The notes beneath the pieces were generated by a model. The model saw only the letters and a list, made by a program, of their open reading frames with translations, searched no databases and had not been told where the DNA came from. 64,000 nt of DNA, taken from NCBI GenBank assembly GCA_049610385.1, contig JBMYZL010000006.1:62001-126000 (forward strand), given 5' to 3'. The translations under genes were made by a program, and so were the position numbers. Position 1 is the first letter of the stretch. Each line of letters opens with the position of its first letter. Origin of the DNA: JBMYZL01 sp049610385. GTDB lineage: Bacteria; Bacteroidota; Bacteroidia; Flavobacteriales_D; Sanyastnellaceae. Below, one piece after another: positions 26,462-34,497 of this stretch.

Positions 26462-27703
26462 TCACTCCCTGCCCAGCGCCACGATGGGGTCCAGTTTGGC
26501 GGCTTGTCTTGCAGGCATGTAACCGCTGGCAAGGCTCGTGATGAATGACAACACAACACCAAGGACCATCCAACCCCACGGAACCACAAACGGGGTTTCC
26601 AGAAACGAGGCCACCAGATTGCCCACCAACAAGCCCAGCAAAACCCCCACAATTCCACCCAACTGGCCGATGATGATGACCTCCACGAGGAACTGAGTCC
26701 GAATGGCTTTAGGTGAGGCCCCGAGGGCTTTTCTGGTTCCAATTTCACGTGTCCGTTCCGCCACACTCACCAACATGATGTTCATCAACCCGATCCCAGC
26801 ACCGAACAAAGTAATCAGGCCAATCACCGTCGCGGCCATGGTGATTCCACCTGTGGCTTCTCCAAGCGTTTCGACCATGGCATTGGATTGACTGACATCA
26901 AAAGAACTGTCTTCACCCGGCCGATCACCACGAATGACCCGGAACAACCCAGTGGCCACCTCAGCCTGAGTTGCAACGTCCTGGGCATCCTGCACTTGAC
27001 AGGTCAGTCTGTAGCTCCTCCCCTCATCGGAAAATTGGCGACGAACACATGGGATGGGAATCATGCACTGGTTGTCTTGTGACATGCCAAACGCACGACC
27101 GCGCATGGCAAGCACCCCAACCACCACATAGCGCGACGACCCGATGAGAAAATCCGCCCCTACCGGATCTTCCCAGGGCTCGAACAACTCAGCAGCAATG
27201 TCCGCTCCGATGAGTGCAACCTGGGCCCCCGATTCGGCATCCAAATCATTGATGTTTCGGCCATTCGAGACTTCGTAACCACTGATGGACAAGTAGTTTT
27301 CATCCACCCCCAAGATTTGGATATTCGGATTGGTTCTTTCGCTGCCTCGGGACAACGTTGCGGTTCCCGAACCGTAAACGTTGTATGCCACCTCAAACTC
27401 AGCGTCCGCCTCTTCGGCCAAGGCCGCAAAACGTCGACAATCGCGGTATGTGATCACCTCCCCACGAACCACACGCATGCCCCGTCGAAATCCACCTTCT
27501 ACCTTCTGCCGAATGGTGAAGGAGTGGGTGCCCAATGAAGAAAACTGTTGCTCCACATTGGCCTCCAAAGACGAAGTGGCTGTCGTCATGCTGATCAACG
27601 CCATGATGCCCAGTCCAATGATGGCCACTGTCAGCCCTGTCCGAAGCAAATTTCCTCGGATGGAGCGCAAGGCCACAACAATCTGTTCTCTCAGGAGCTC
27701 CAC
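26462..27703 (-). CDS. MacB-type ABC transporter permease
   Basis: 413 residues from a GTG at 27703. The MacB topology is present: one N-terminal membrane helix (TVAIIGLGIMALISMTTATS), a periplasmic domain with IQILGVDENYLSISGYEVSNGR, and three C-terminal helices with ERTREIGTRKALGASPKAI. These permeases drive tripartite efflux or lipoprotein-type mechanotransmission; no ATPase or membrane-fusion gene is nearby. The open frame reaches an ATG at 27778, but that start would overlap aconitase by 14 bases and include a perfect palindrome. A TACATTTA box ends five bases before the GTG. Confidence 0.82.
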   Translation of the reverse strand: MELLREQIVVALRSIRGNLLRTGLTVAIIGLGIMALISMTTATSSLEANVEQQFSSLGTHSFTIRQKVEGGFRRGMRVVRGEVITYRDCRRFAALAEEADAEFEVAYNVYGSGTATLSRGSERTNPNIQILGVDENYLSISGYEVSNGRNINDLDAESGAQVALIGADIAAELFEPWEDPVGADFLIGSSRYVVVGVLAMRGRAFGMSQDNQCMIPIPCVRRQFSDEGRSYRLTCQVQDAQDVATQAEVATGLFRVIRGDRPGEDSSFDVSQSNAMVETLGEATGGITMAATVIGLITLFGAGIGLMNIMLVSVAERTREIGTRKALGASPKAIRTQFLVEVIIIGQLGGIVGVLLGLLVGNLVASFLETPFVVPWGWMVLGVVLSFITSLASGYMPARQAAKLDPIVALGRE

Positions 27704-27706
27704 AGG

Positions 27707-27731
27707 TGTAAATGTACTGCTTACATTTACA
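27707..27731. promoter_or_regulatory. Perfect palindrome with back-to-back -7-like boxes
   Basis: TGTAAATGTA, five bases (CTGCT), then TACATTTACA: a perfect 10-bp inverted repeat between the MacB-type permease and aconitase genes. Each arm contains TACATTTA (27709-27716 minus; 27722-27729 plus), a near-match to TAnnTTTG facing its own gene. It could be a divergent promoter pair, an operator, or both. Confidence 0.55.
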
Positions 27732-27764
27732 GGCCGAACTGACCCTCTAACAGATTCACGGAAG

Positions 27765-30029
27765 ATGATTTTTGACATTGATATGATCCGCGCGGTTTAT
27801 GAACGCTTTCCAAAACGTGTTGCCGCGGCGCGAAAGGCCACGAACAAACCCCTGACCCTCGCTGAAAAAATCTTGTACACCCACCTTTGGGCTGGAGAAG
27901 CGGAACAAGCCTTTGCTCGGGGTGCAGACTATGTGGATTTCGCACCGGACCGGGTCGCCATGCAAGATGCCACAGCCCAAATGGCCTTGTTGCAATTCAT
28001 GCAGGCCGGAAAGGCAAAAGCCGCTGTGCCTTCAACGGTTCACTGCGACCACTTGATTCAAGCACGCACTGAGGCCAATTCTGACCTTCAAGACGCCATC
28101 AACAAGAACAACGAAGTGTTCAATTTCTTGGAATCTGTTTCCAACAAGTACGGCATCGGATTTTGGAAGCCTGGCGCAGGCATCATTCACCAGGTGGTTT
28201 TGGAAAATTATGCTTTCCCCGGGGGCATGATGATTGGTACGGATAGTCACACCGTTAATGCCGGTGGACTGGGCATGGTGGCCATTGGGGTCGGAGGTGC
28301 GGACGCCGTGGACGTCATGGCCGGCATGGCTTGGGAGTTGAAATTCCCAAAACTGATTGGCATCAAATTGACAGGCAAACTCAGCGGTTGGGCATCTGCC
28401 AAAGATGTCATCTTGAAAGTCGCCGGGATTTTGAGTGTGAAAGGCGGAACAGGCTGCATCGTGGAATATTTCGGTGAAGGGGCCAAATCCCTGAGTTGCA
28501 CAGGAAAAGGAACCATTTGCAACATGGGAGCGGAAATCGGTGCCACCACGTCCACCTTTGGTTACGACGCTTCCATGGAACGATATCTGAGAGCCACAGG
28601 GCGCGCGGACGTGGCTGATTTGGCCAATGGCATCCAAGAACACTTGACCGGTGACCCTGAAGTCTACGCTCAACCCGAGAACCATTTCGACGAAGTCATT
28701 GAAATCAACCTGAGCGAATTGGAACCTCATCTCAATGGCCCATTCACCCCAGATCGTGCAACCCCTATCAGCCAAATGCGGGCTCAAGCTGAAGCTCATG
28801 GATGGCCGACAAGCATTGAATATGGCCTGATTGGGAGTTGCACCAATTCCAGCTATGAGGACATCAGCCGGTCCGCTTCCATCGCAAAGCAAGCCGTTGA
28901 CAAAGGTGTCGCAGCCTCAGCGACATTGACCATCACACCCGGATCAGAGCAAGTTCGTTACACCATCGAACGGGACGGCTTCACCAGCATATTTGAAGCA
29001 ATGGGTGGGAAGGTCTTCGCAAATGCATGCGGTCCTTGCATCGGTCAATGGGCGAGAGAAGGTGCAGACAAGAAAGAAAAAAACAGCATTGTTCATTCAT
29101 TCAATCGAAACTTTGCGAAACGTGCCGATGGCAATCCGAACACACATGCATTCGTCGGTTCACCGGAATTGGTCACCGCCATTGCCATTGCCGGAGATTT
29201 GGCCTTCAACCCACTGAAGGACACATTGCGCAATGCCGAGGGAGAAGAAGTGATGCTTGAGGAGCCACGCGGGGAAGAATTGCCTACAGCCGGTTTTGCT
29301 GTAGAAGACAGGGGGTATTTGGCTCCCGCGGCAGATGGAAGCCAGGTGGAAGTGGTTGTAAAGTCTGGAAGTGAGCGATTGCAACTCTTGGACCCCTTTG
29401 CGCCTTGGAGTGGAGACAACCTGACTGGGGTGAAATTGTTGATCAAGGCAGCGGGAAAATGCACAACAGATCACATCTCGATGGCTGGGCCTTGGTTGCG
29501 TTATCGTGGTCATTTGGACAACATTGCGAACAATACGCTGACAGGTGCCGTCAATGCCTTCAATGGGGCCACGAATCAGGTGAAAAACCAACTCACAGGT
29601 GAATACGGCGAAGTACCCGCCGTACAGCGAGCTTACAAGGCCGCTGGTGTACCTACCATCGTGGTTGGGGACTCGAACTACGGTGAAGGAAGCTCACGTG
29701 AACATGCGGCGATGCAGCCAAGGCACTTGGGCGTCCGTGCCGTTTTGGTGAAATCATTCGCTCGGATTCACGAGACGAATTTGAAAAAACAAGGCATGTT
29801 GGCCCTGACCTTCAGCAATGAAGCCGACTATGACCTGATTCAGGAGGATGACACAATGGATTTCAAAGATTTGGCATCATTCGCTCCTGGAAAACCGTTG
29901 ACGCTGGACATCACCCATGCAGATGGTTCTCGTGACAGCATCCAAGTTTTGCATACTTACAACGCACAACAAATCGCTTGGTTCCGAGCCGGTAGTGCAT
30001 TGAACCTCATCAAGCAAGAAAACACCTAA
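27765..30029 (+). CDS. acnA: Aconitate hydratase (mitochondrial type)
   Basis: 754 residues. The opening MIFDIDMIRAVYERF is close to other Bacteroidota aconitases, fixing the start. Cluster cysteines lie in IGSCTNSS and NACGPCIGQW. Substrate residues are in STVHCDHLIQA, GTDSHTVNAGG and the swivel-domain motif GEGSSREHAAMQPR. It converts citrate to isocitrate in the TCA cycle with a [4Fe-4S] cluster. It is divergent from the permease, across the palindrome. Confidence 0.96.
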   Translation: MIFDIDMIRAVYERFPKRVAAARKATNKPLTLAEKILYTHLWAGEAEQAFARGADYVDFAPDRVAMQDATAQMALLQFMQAGKAKAAVPSTVHCDHLIQARTEANSDLQDAINKNNEVFNFLESVSNKYGIGFWKPGAGIIHQVVLENYAFPGGMMIGTDSHTVNAGGLGMVAIGVGGADAVDVMAGMAWELKFPKLIGIKLTGKLSGWASAKDVILKVAGILSVKGGTGCIVEYFGEGAKSLSCTGKGTICNMGAEIGATTSTFGYDASMERYLRATGRADVADLANGIQEHLTGDPEVYAQPENHFDEVIEINLSELEPHLNGPFTPDRATPISQMRAQAEAHGWPTSIEYGLIGSCTNSSYEDISRSASIAKQAVDKGVAASATLTITPGSEQVRYTIERDGFTSIFEAMGGKVFANACGPCIGQWAREGADKKEKNSIVHSFNRNFAKRADGNPNTHAFVGSPELVTAIAIAGDLAFNPLKDTLRNAEGEEVMLEEPRGEELPTAGFAVEDRGYLAPAADGSQVEVVVKSGSERLQLLDPFAPWSGDNLTGVKLLIKAAGKCTTDHISMAGPWLRYRGHLDNIANNTLTGAVNAFNGATNQVKNQLTGEYGEVPAVQRAYKAAGVPTIVVGDSNYGEGSSREHAAMQPRHLGVRAVLVKSFARIHETNLKKQGMLALTFSNEADYDLIQEDDTMDFKDLASFAPGKPLTLDITHADGSRDSIQVLHTYNAQQIAWFRAGSALNLIKQENT

Positions 30030-30033
30030 CCCC

Positions 30034-30729
30034 ATGAAGACGCAATCATTTTTCGTTTTGGTCTGCACTGGCCTGTTGCTGACAACATTCAACCCACTTC
30101 AGGCCCAGCTCGATTCCGGAGAACCTCAGTTCAAGGGAACAATCAAATGGAATCCCCTCGGGATTTTTGCGGGTCAATATCAATTCGGGTACGAGCACAT
30201 GCTCAACGACCGCATGTCGGTTCAACTCATGGCTGGGTTGGTCAATCAGCGTACGGATCAAGTTTACCAAAACTTCGTTCTCGAAGAACAGTACCGTTAT
30301 GAGCAACTCAAAAGTGGGTTCATTGCCATACCCGAATTCCGGTATTATGTGTCACCTCAAGATTTTGGCGCACCGGAAGGCCTCTTTGTTTCTGCATTTG
30401 CACGCATCCTCAACCTCACTTACGATTTAGACGATACGGCAGATGAAGGGCAATGGGGGGACTTGAGTCGAATGGATGAACGCTTGGTGATTGGAGGCGG
30501 ATTGGTTCTTGGTTACGGATATTACTTGGACAATGGCTTGATGTTGGAAGCTTTTATTGGACCGCAGTTCAAATCTGTCAACTTTGACCGGACATACGAC
30601 AATCCAGATTTGGATGAAGAAACGGGTGATGCGAGGTTTGACGAAAAGTTCGTCGACATTTCACTCGGCAACATTGACAACGATGGCGGAGGCGTCCGAT
30701 TTGGCATCAACGTCGGCTTCGCATTCTGA
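30034..30729 (+). CDS. Outer membrane beta-barrel protein (DUF3575-like)
   Basis: 231 residues with a signal peptide ending PLQAQ. The sequence alternates in the manner of a small beta-barrel (WNPLGIFAGQYQFGYEHML, GGLVLGYGYYLDNGLMLEAF) and ends in an aromatic residue, RFGINVGFAF, as outer-membrane proteins do. It resembles DUF3575-type proteins; function unknown. It starts four bases after acnA and is followed 17 bases later by pdeM, so the three may be co-transcribed. Confidence 0.75.
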   Translation: MKTQSFFVLVCTGLLLTTFNPLQAQLDSGEPQFKGTIKWNPLGIFAGQYQFGYEHMLNDRMSVQLMAGLVNQRTDQVYQNFVLEEQYRYEQLKSGFIAIPEFRYYVSPQDFGAPEGLFVSAFARILNLTYDLDDTADEGQWGDLSRMDERLVIGGGLVLGYGYYLDNGLMLEAFIGPQFKSVNFDRTYDNPDLDEETGDARFDEKFVDISLGNIDNDGGGVRFGINVGFAF

Positions 30730-30746
30730 TTGAGAAGCCCTTCAAC

Positions 30747-31451
30747 ATGTCGGGAACCGCGGATCTGACTTGGACATGGGCGGACCGCGAATTGTTGTGG
30801 AAACTGCTCCCTGAGCGGGCCGTCTGGGATGCGCATCATCGAACGTTGATGGTGGCTGACGTGCATCTTGGAAAAGCCGGACACTTCCGCAGCCAGGGAA
30901 TTGCCATCCCTCCGGATGCGAATACAGAAAACCTCGCGAGGCTCTCACGTCTTTTGGATAGCCACAAGCCTGAAACCTTATTGATTTTGGGAGATTTGTT
31001 CCACAGTTGGCTCAATCAGGAATGGGATCAATTCGTGGATTGGCTGGAGGAAGAGCGGTTGCGAATTCCAGGATTGTCGGTTCACCTGATCACAGGCAAC
31101 CATGACATTTTGCCCACATCCGCCTTGGATGCCGCGGCCATCACACACAGCTCCAATCTGCGCTGGAAAGAATGGGGCATCTTGTTCTCTCACGCGCCCG
31201 AAGACCGTGCACAAATGTTGACCGCACAAGACGCACTCCACATCTGTGGCCACTGGCACCCAGGTGTCAAACTTCGTGGCGGTGGTCGACAATTCCTGCG
31301 GCTCCCGTGCTTCTACTTTTCAGAACAAGAAGGACACAACCAATTGGTGCTGCCCGCTTTCGGTTCATTCACCGGACTGCATGTCATTAAGCCCCAAAAA
31401 TTGGACCGCGTTTTCGTCATTGCAGACGAAGAAGTTTTACCGATCCAGTAA
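30747..31451 (+). CDS. pdeM: PdeM-like metallophosphoesterase
   Basis: 234 residues of the calcineurin-like fold: DVHLGKAGHFRSQG, LLILGDLFHSW, GNHDILP and HICGHWHPGV supply the metal ligands. This arrangement matches the ligase-associated DNA damage response nuclease/phosphoesterase PdeM. In other genomes it sits with an ATP-dependent ligase, an Lhr-like helicase and an exonuclease; none is present here, so the role in repair is by family only. Confidence 0.83.
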   Translation: MSGTADLTWTWADRELLWKLLPERAVWDAHHRTLMVADVHLGKAGHFRSQGIAIPPDANTENLARLSRLLDSHKPETLLILGDLFHSWLNQEWDQFVDWLEEERLRIPGLSVHLITGNHDILPTSALDAAAITHSSNLRWKEWGILFSHAPEDRAQMLTAQDALHICGHWHPGVKLRGGGRQFLRLPCFYFSEQEGHNQLVLPAFGSFTGLHVIKPQKLDRVFVIADEEVLPIQ

Positions 31452-31454
31452 ACC

Positions 31455-32915
31455 TCAGAGATTCTCTTTCAAGAAATTGTCCACTTCAAAGGCTCGTGTC
31501 GGTTTCAGAACAATCTTGCCTGTGTTATCCAACAAGAAATAGGTGGGCGTGGCCGTCACCTTGTAATCCTTGATGACTGGGCTGTTCCATGCTTGAAGTT
31601 GGGAAACTTGTGGCCAAGTCATGCCTTTCTCCTCAATGCCCTTGCCCCAAGCGGACCGCTGTTGGTCCAAACTCACCCCGACAATTTCTAACCCTTGAAA
31701 ATTGTATTTGGCATAAATCGGGCCCAGATAAGGCGCCTCCTGCTCGCATTTGTGGCACCAAGAGGCCCAAAACATGACCAGTGTATATTTATTCGCCTTG
31801 CAGGTTTCCATCAAATCAAGAGTCCCCCCATCAAATCGTTGAATGCGGAAATTGGGCGGGGTTTTGCCCACCTGCAAATTGATGATGCCTTCCGCACGAA
31901 TCCGAATCGCGTCACTCAAATCAGCACCACAGTCTTCATCAAAAATGTAGTTGTCCAAAATGTATTGACAAATGGTCTCCTTGCCTGTGTTATAAAACCC
32001 CTCCAACATGCTATACAACGCTGATTCGAGGGTGGTGGGATTGGGTTCAAAATGCGCTTTCACCAGATCGATACATGCCAAAAAACCGGGGTCGTTGCCT
32101 CCACTGTATGTCACCATGAATTGCTGAATGCGGTCACTGATGGCCATGCTTCGGACTGCACTGTTGTCCAAGGGGTCGAGGCCTTCAAAAAACCGGCCTT
32201 TGTCGTTCGGGTAAGGAGGATTTTTCCAAGACATCAATTTTGCCAGGTAGGTCCCCGGGTTGTCCTCAATCAACTGGTGCTGAAGCGTCACCAATTCCAT
32301 TTTTTTGTCATCAATCTGCTTTTCAACCCGTGCACGAAAAGCTCCTGCATCCTTCAATCCTTGAGCCAACTGCCTCACTTCCTGTTGGTTCCGTTTGTCA
32401 GCTGTGGTGTAGGCGAAGAGTCCCTTGTTCTCCGCACTGGTTGTATTCTTTGTGCTGCTCAATCGGTTGGATGTGAATGACACTTCCACGTCAGGTTCGT
32501 CCGGATTGAGGATGATCTCCGTCGAATTGGTTTCTGTTCCATAAGCCAAGATGTATACCCCGCGACCCACTTCCAATTCCCCGAAGTCAAATTCGCCGCC
32601 ATTCGTGATTTTCGTACGAGCGATTTCCGATTTGTTGCGGGCCTCTGTCTCATAAAGGATCATGTCTATGGGTGCACCTCCCCGCACACTTCCATGCAGC
32701 CGAACTTGCCCCACACGATCACCGCGGTTGGCATCCGTGATGCCATCCTTGAATTTTGGAGACGTCGTCGTCGCCGTTTCTTGTGCTTCATTTGTAGCCA
32801 TCACGGTCGTCTCCGTTTCTGCTGCCGCTGTGGAATTCCCGGGGCCATTGTCTGCTCCACCACAAGCCATGAAAAGGGCACTTATTGCCAAAGTCGCAAT
32901 CGTCATCATCTTCAT
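31455..32915 (-). CDS. TlpA-like thioredoxin-domain lipoprotein
   Basis: 486 residues. The lipobox LFMAC puts the acylated Cys at about residue 18, followed by a low-complexity Thr/Ala linker. The middle third is helical. The C-terminal ~140 residues are a redox-active thioredoxin fold with WASWCHKCEQEAP and the cis-Pro strand VTATPTYFLLD. Such proteins act in periplasmic thiol reduction or cytochrome maturation. Unlike the related-looking protein at 13.6 kb, the CxxC pair is intact. An exact TAAATTTG box lies 19 bases upstream of the ATG. Confidence 0.85.
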   Translation of the reverse strand: MKMMTIATLAISALFMACGGADNGPGNSTAAAETETTVMATNEAQETATTTSPKFKDGITDANRGDRVGQVRLHGSVRGGAPIDMILYETEARNKSEIARTKITNGGEFDFGELEVGRGVYILAYGTETNSTEIILNPDEPDVEVSFTSNRLSSTKNTTSAENKGLFAYTTADKRNQQEVRQLAQGLKDAGAFRARVEKQIDDKKMELVTLQHQLIEDNPGTYLAKLMSWKNPPYPNDKGRFFEGLDPLDNSAVRSMAISDRIQQFMVTYSGGNDPGFLACIDLVKAHFEPNPTTLESALYSMLEGFYNTGKETICQYILDNYIFDEDCGADLSDAIRIRAEGIINLQVGKTPPNFRIQRFDGGTLDLMETCKANKYTLVMFWASWCHKCEQEAPYLGPIYAKYNFQGLEIVGVSLDQQRSAWGKGIEEKGMTWPQVSQLQAWNSPVIKDYKVTATPTYFLLDNTGKIVLKPTRAFEVDNFLKENL

Positions 32916-32934
32916 ATCAATCCTGTTGTTCTTA

Positions 32935-32942
32935 CAAATTTA
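32935..32942 (-). promoter_or_regulatory. Candidate -7 box of the TlpA-like gene
   Basis: TAAATTTG on the minus strand, an exact TAnnTTTG match, 19 bases before the ATG at 32915. Confidence 0.5.
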
Positions 32943-32988
32943 TGCATTCATCCCGGCAACTGACTCTGACAAAATCACATGTTTCCAC

Positions 32989-32996
32989 TATCTTCG
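32989..32996 (+). promoter_or_regulatory. Candidate -7 box of the gene at 33002
   Basis: TATCTTCG ending five bases before ATG 33002. Confidence 0.42.
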
Positions 32997-33001
32997 TGTG
33001 G

Positions 33002-33574
33002 ATGGATGCCAACACAGCACGCACTCTGCTCGGAGTTCAATCGAACGCTGCGCCAGAGGAAGTCATGGAACGACTGGACGCTGAATCTTTCGCGGTCCGC
33101 GATCACTTCATTCGCCAGCCCATTGTTCCAGCAGTATATAGCTCACGGGTGGACCGTCTGGTGCAATTGAGTGACATCGCCAATGCACTCTCCATTGAAC
33201 CGCTCGGTGCCCCCGTTGAACTGCCTGAATTGGTTGAATTGAATTCAAGCGTTTTGACAGATTTGGTGGAAGGCCAAATCGAAAACATCCTTCGCCTGCG
33301 GACCGCCATGGCGGGGACGTTGGACCCAGACGTTTTGGCTCGATTTGGTCAAACCTTGGTCAACATCCAATTGCGTTACATGGAAGCCTTCTTGGCTTTG
33401 ACCCAGGATCACCCCGCAGACAACGAAGTGGTTCCAGCGCGCGAAGAATGTGATTGGCAACTGCTTTTGAAAACCATTCGGCAACCCGGTGAAATGATTT
33501 CAGCCTCGGTCATTGCGAAAGAACGCAACCGAATGAACGCCTTGCTCAAGCGCAGCAACGAAGTGGAACGGTAA
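33002..33574 (+). CDS. Protein of unknown function
   Basis: 190 residues, acidic and helical, no signal peptide or membrane segment. The opening (TARTLLGVQSNAAPEEVMER) resembles the first helices of a J-domain, but the HPD motif is absent. The rest is unrecognised. ATG 33002 is chosen because a -7-like box ends five bases before it and the upstream frame looks non-coding. It converges with ppx. Confidence 0.6.
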   Translation: MDANTARTLLGVQSNAAPEEVMERLDAESFAVRDHFIRQPIVPAVYSSRVDRLVQLSDIANALSIEPLGAPVELPELVELNSSVLTDLVEGQIENILRLRTAMAGTLDPDVLARFGQTLVNIQLRYMEAFLALTQDHPADNEVVPAREECDWQLLLKTIRQPGEMISASVIAKERNRMNALLKRSNEVER

Positions 33575-33579
33575 CTCCC

Positions 33580-34497
33580 TCAGTGTGATGGGATGGCCTC
33601 GCTGTTCTGGAACAAGTTCAAAATGATGCCATCGGTCAATCCAACCTTGGGAACAATGATGCCTTTGCAACCGGCCAACTCCATCACCTTCATGTAAATT
33701 TCGCCAGCTGGCAAAATGACGTCGGCCCGATCTGGCTTCAACCCCCATTGTTCAATTCTCTGCTCGTAAGAAAGGCCAGAAAGCGTTTTGTGCAGTTTGG
33801 CCAGTTGCTTGAGCGAAACAGGTTCACCCCGGCCTGCACGACTCAATCGATGATAACGGTTGATATTGCCTCCAGTGCCTACTGCAAGCATTGCTTTTTC
33901 TTTTGTGACTGCTTTTTCGGAAAAAATGCTGCCCAAAAAAGACTCCACAGCCACCCATTCGTTGTCCGGCGTCATGCCTTGCATGGAGCGCACGGTTCCG
34001 AGAAGAAAGGAAGCGGAAAGCGCTCGTTGACCGGCTCGCATCAGGGTGATCTCTGTCGATCCTCCACCTACATCGATGTACAACAAATCCGACTGCAGGT
34101 ATTCGTTCAACAAATCCGAAGTGCCCAGGGTGGCGAAAATGAGGTCTGCTTCTTCCTCCCCTGGAATCAACTCAATCCGCAAATTGGCATCCCGAAATAT
34201 GTCGTCAGCCACTGCCTGCCCATTCAAAGCTTCACGCATGGCACTGGTAGCGCAGGCCCGGAAATGCTCTACACCATTCAAATCCATCAAATACCAAAAA
34301 GCCTTCATCGCCTTGGACAAAGCCGCTGCTTTTTGTTGGCCGATAACCCCGGTGGAAAAGACATCTTCTCCCAATCGGATGGGAACCCGCGTGAATGAAA
34401 TCTTTTTGCGATAAATCTGCCCTTCTTCTTGGCGGATCACGTCCTGAATCAACAACCGAACGGCATTCGATCCAATGTCAATGGCCGCCAATCTCAT
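33580..34497 (-). CDS. ppx: Exopolyphosphatase/guanosine pentaphosphatase
   Basis: 305 residues of the Ppx/GppA family. RLAAIDIGSNAVRLLIQD and LLYIDVGGGSTEITLM are the two phosphate loops of the actin-like fold; ACATSAMREALNGQ is also conserved. It hydrolyses terminal phosphates of polyphosphate or pppGpp. Short form without the C-terminal HD domain. The start overlaps the ppk1 stop by ATGA, so synthesis and breakdown of polyphosphate are encoded in one coupled pair. Confidence 0.92.
   Translation of the reverse strand: MRLAAIDIGSNAVRLLIQDVIRQEEGQIYRKKISFTRVPIRLGEDVFSTGVIGQQKAAALSKAMKAFWYLMDLNGVEHFRACATSAMREALNGQAVADDIFRDANLRIELIPGEEEADLIFATLGTSDLLNEYLQSDLLYIDVGGGSTEITLMRAGQRALSASFLLGTVRSMQGMTPDNEWVAVESFLGSIFSEKAVTKEKAMLAVGTGGNINRYHRLSRAGRGEPVSLKQLAKLHKTLSGLSYEQRIEQWGLKPDRADVILPAGEIYMKVMELAGCKGIIVPKVGLTDGIILNLFQNSEAIPSH

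Noticed and set aside
26900..27703. MacB-type permease as part of a complete ABC system
   Set aside because: No ATPase or membrane-fusion gene is adjacent, so no system is claimed.
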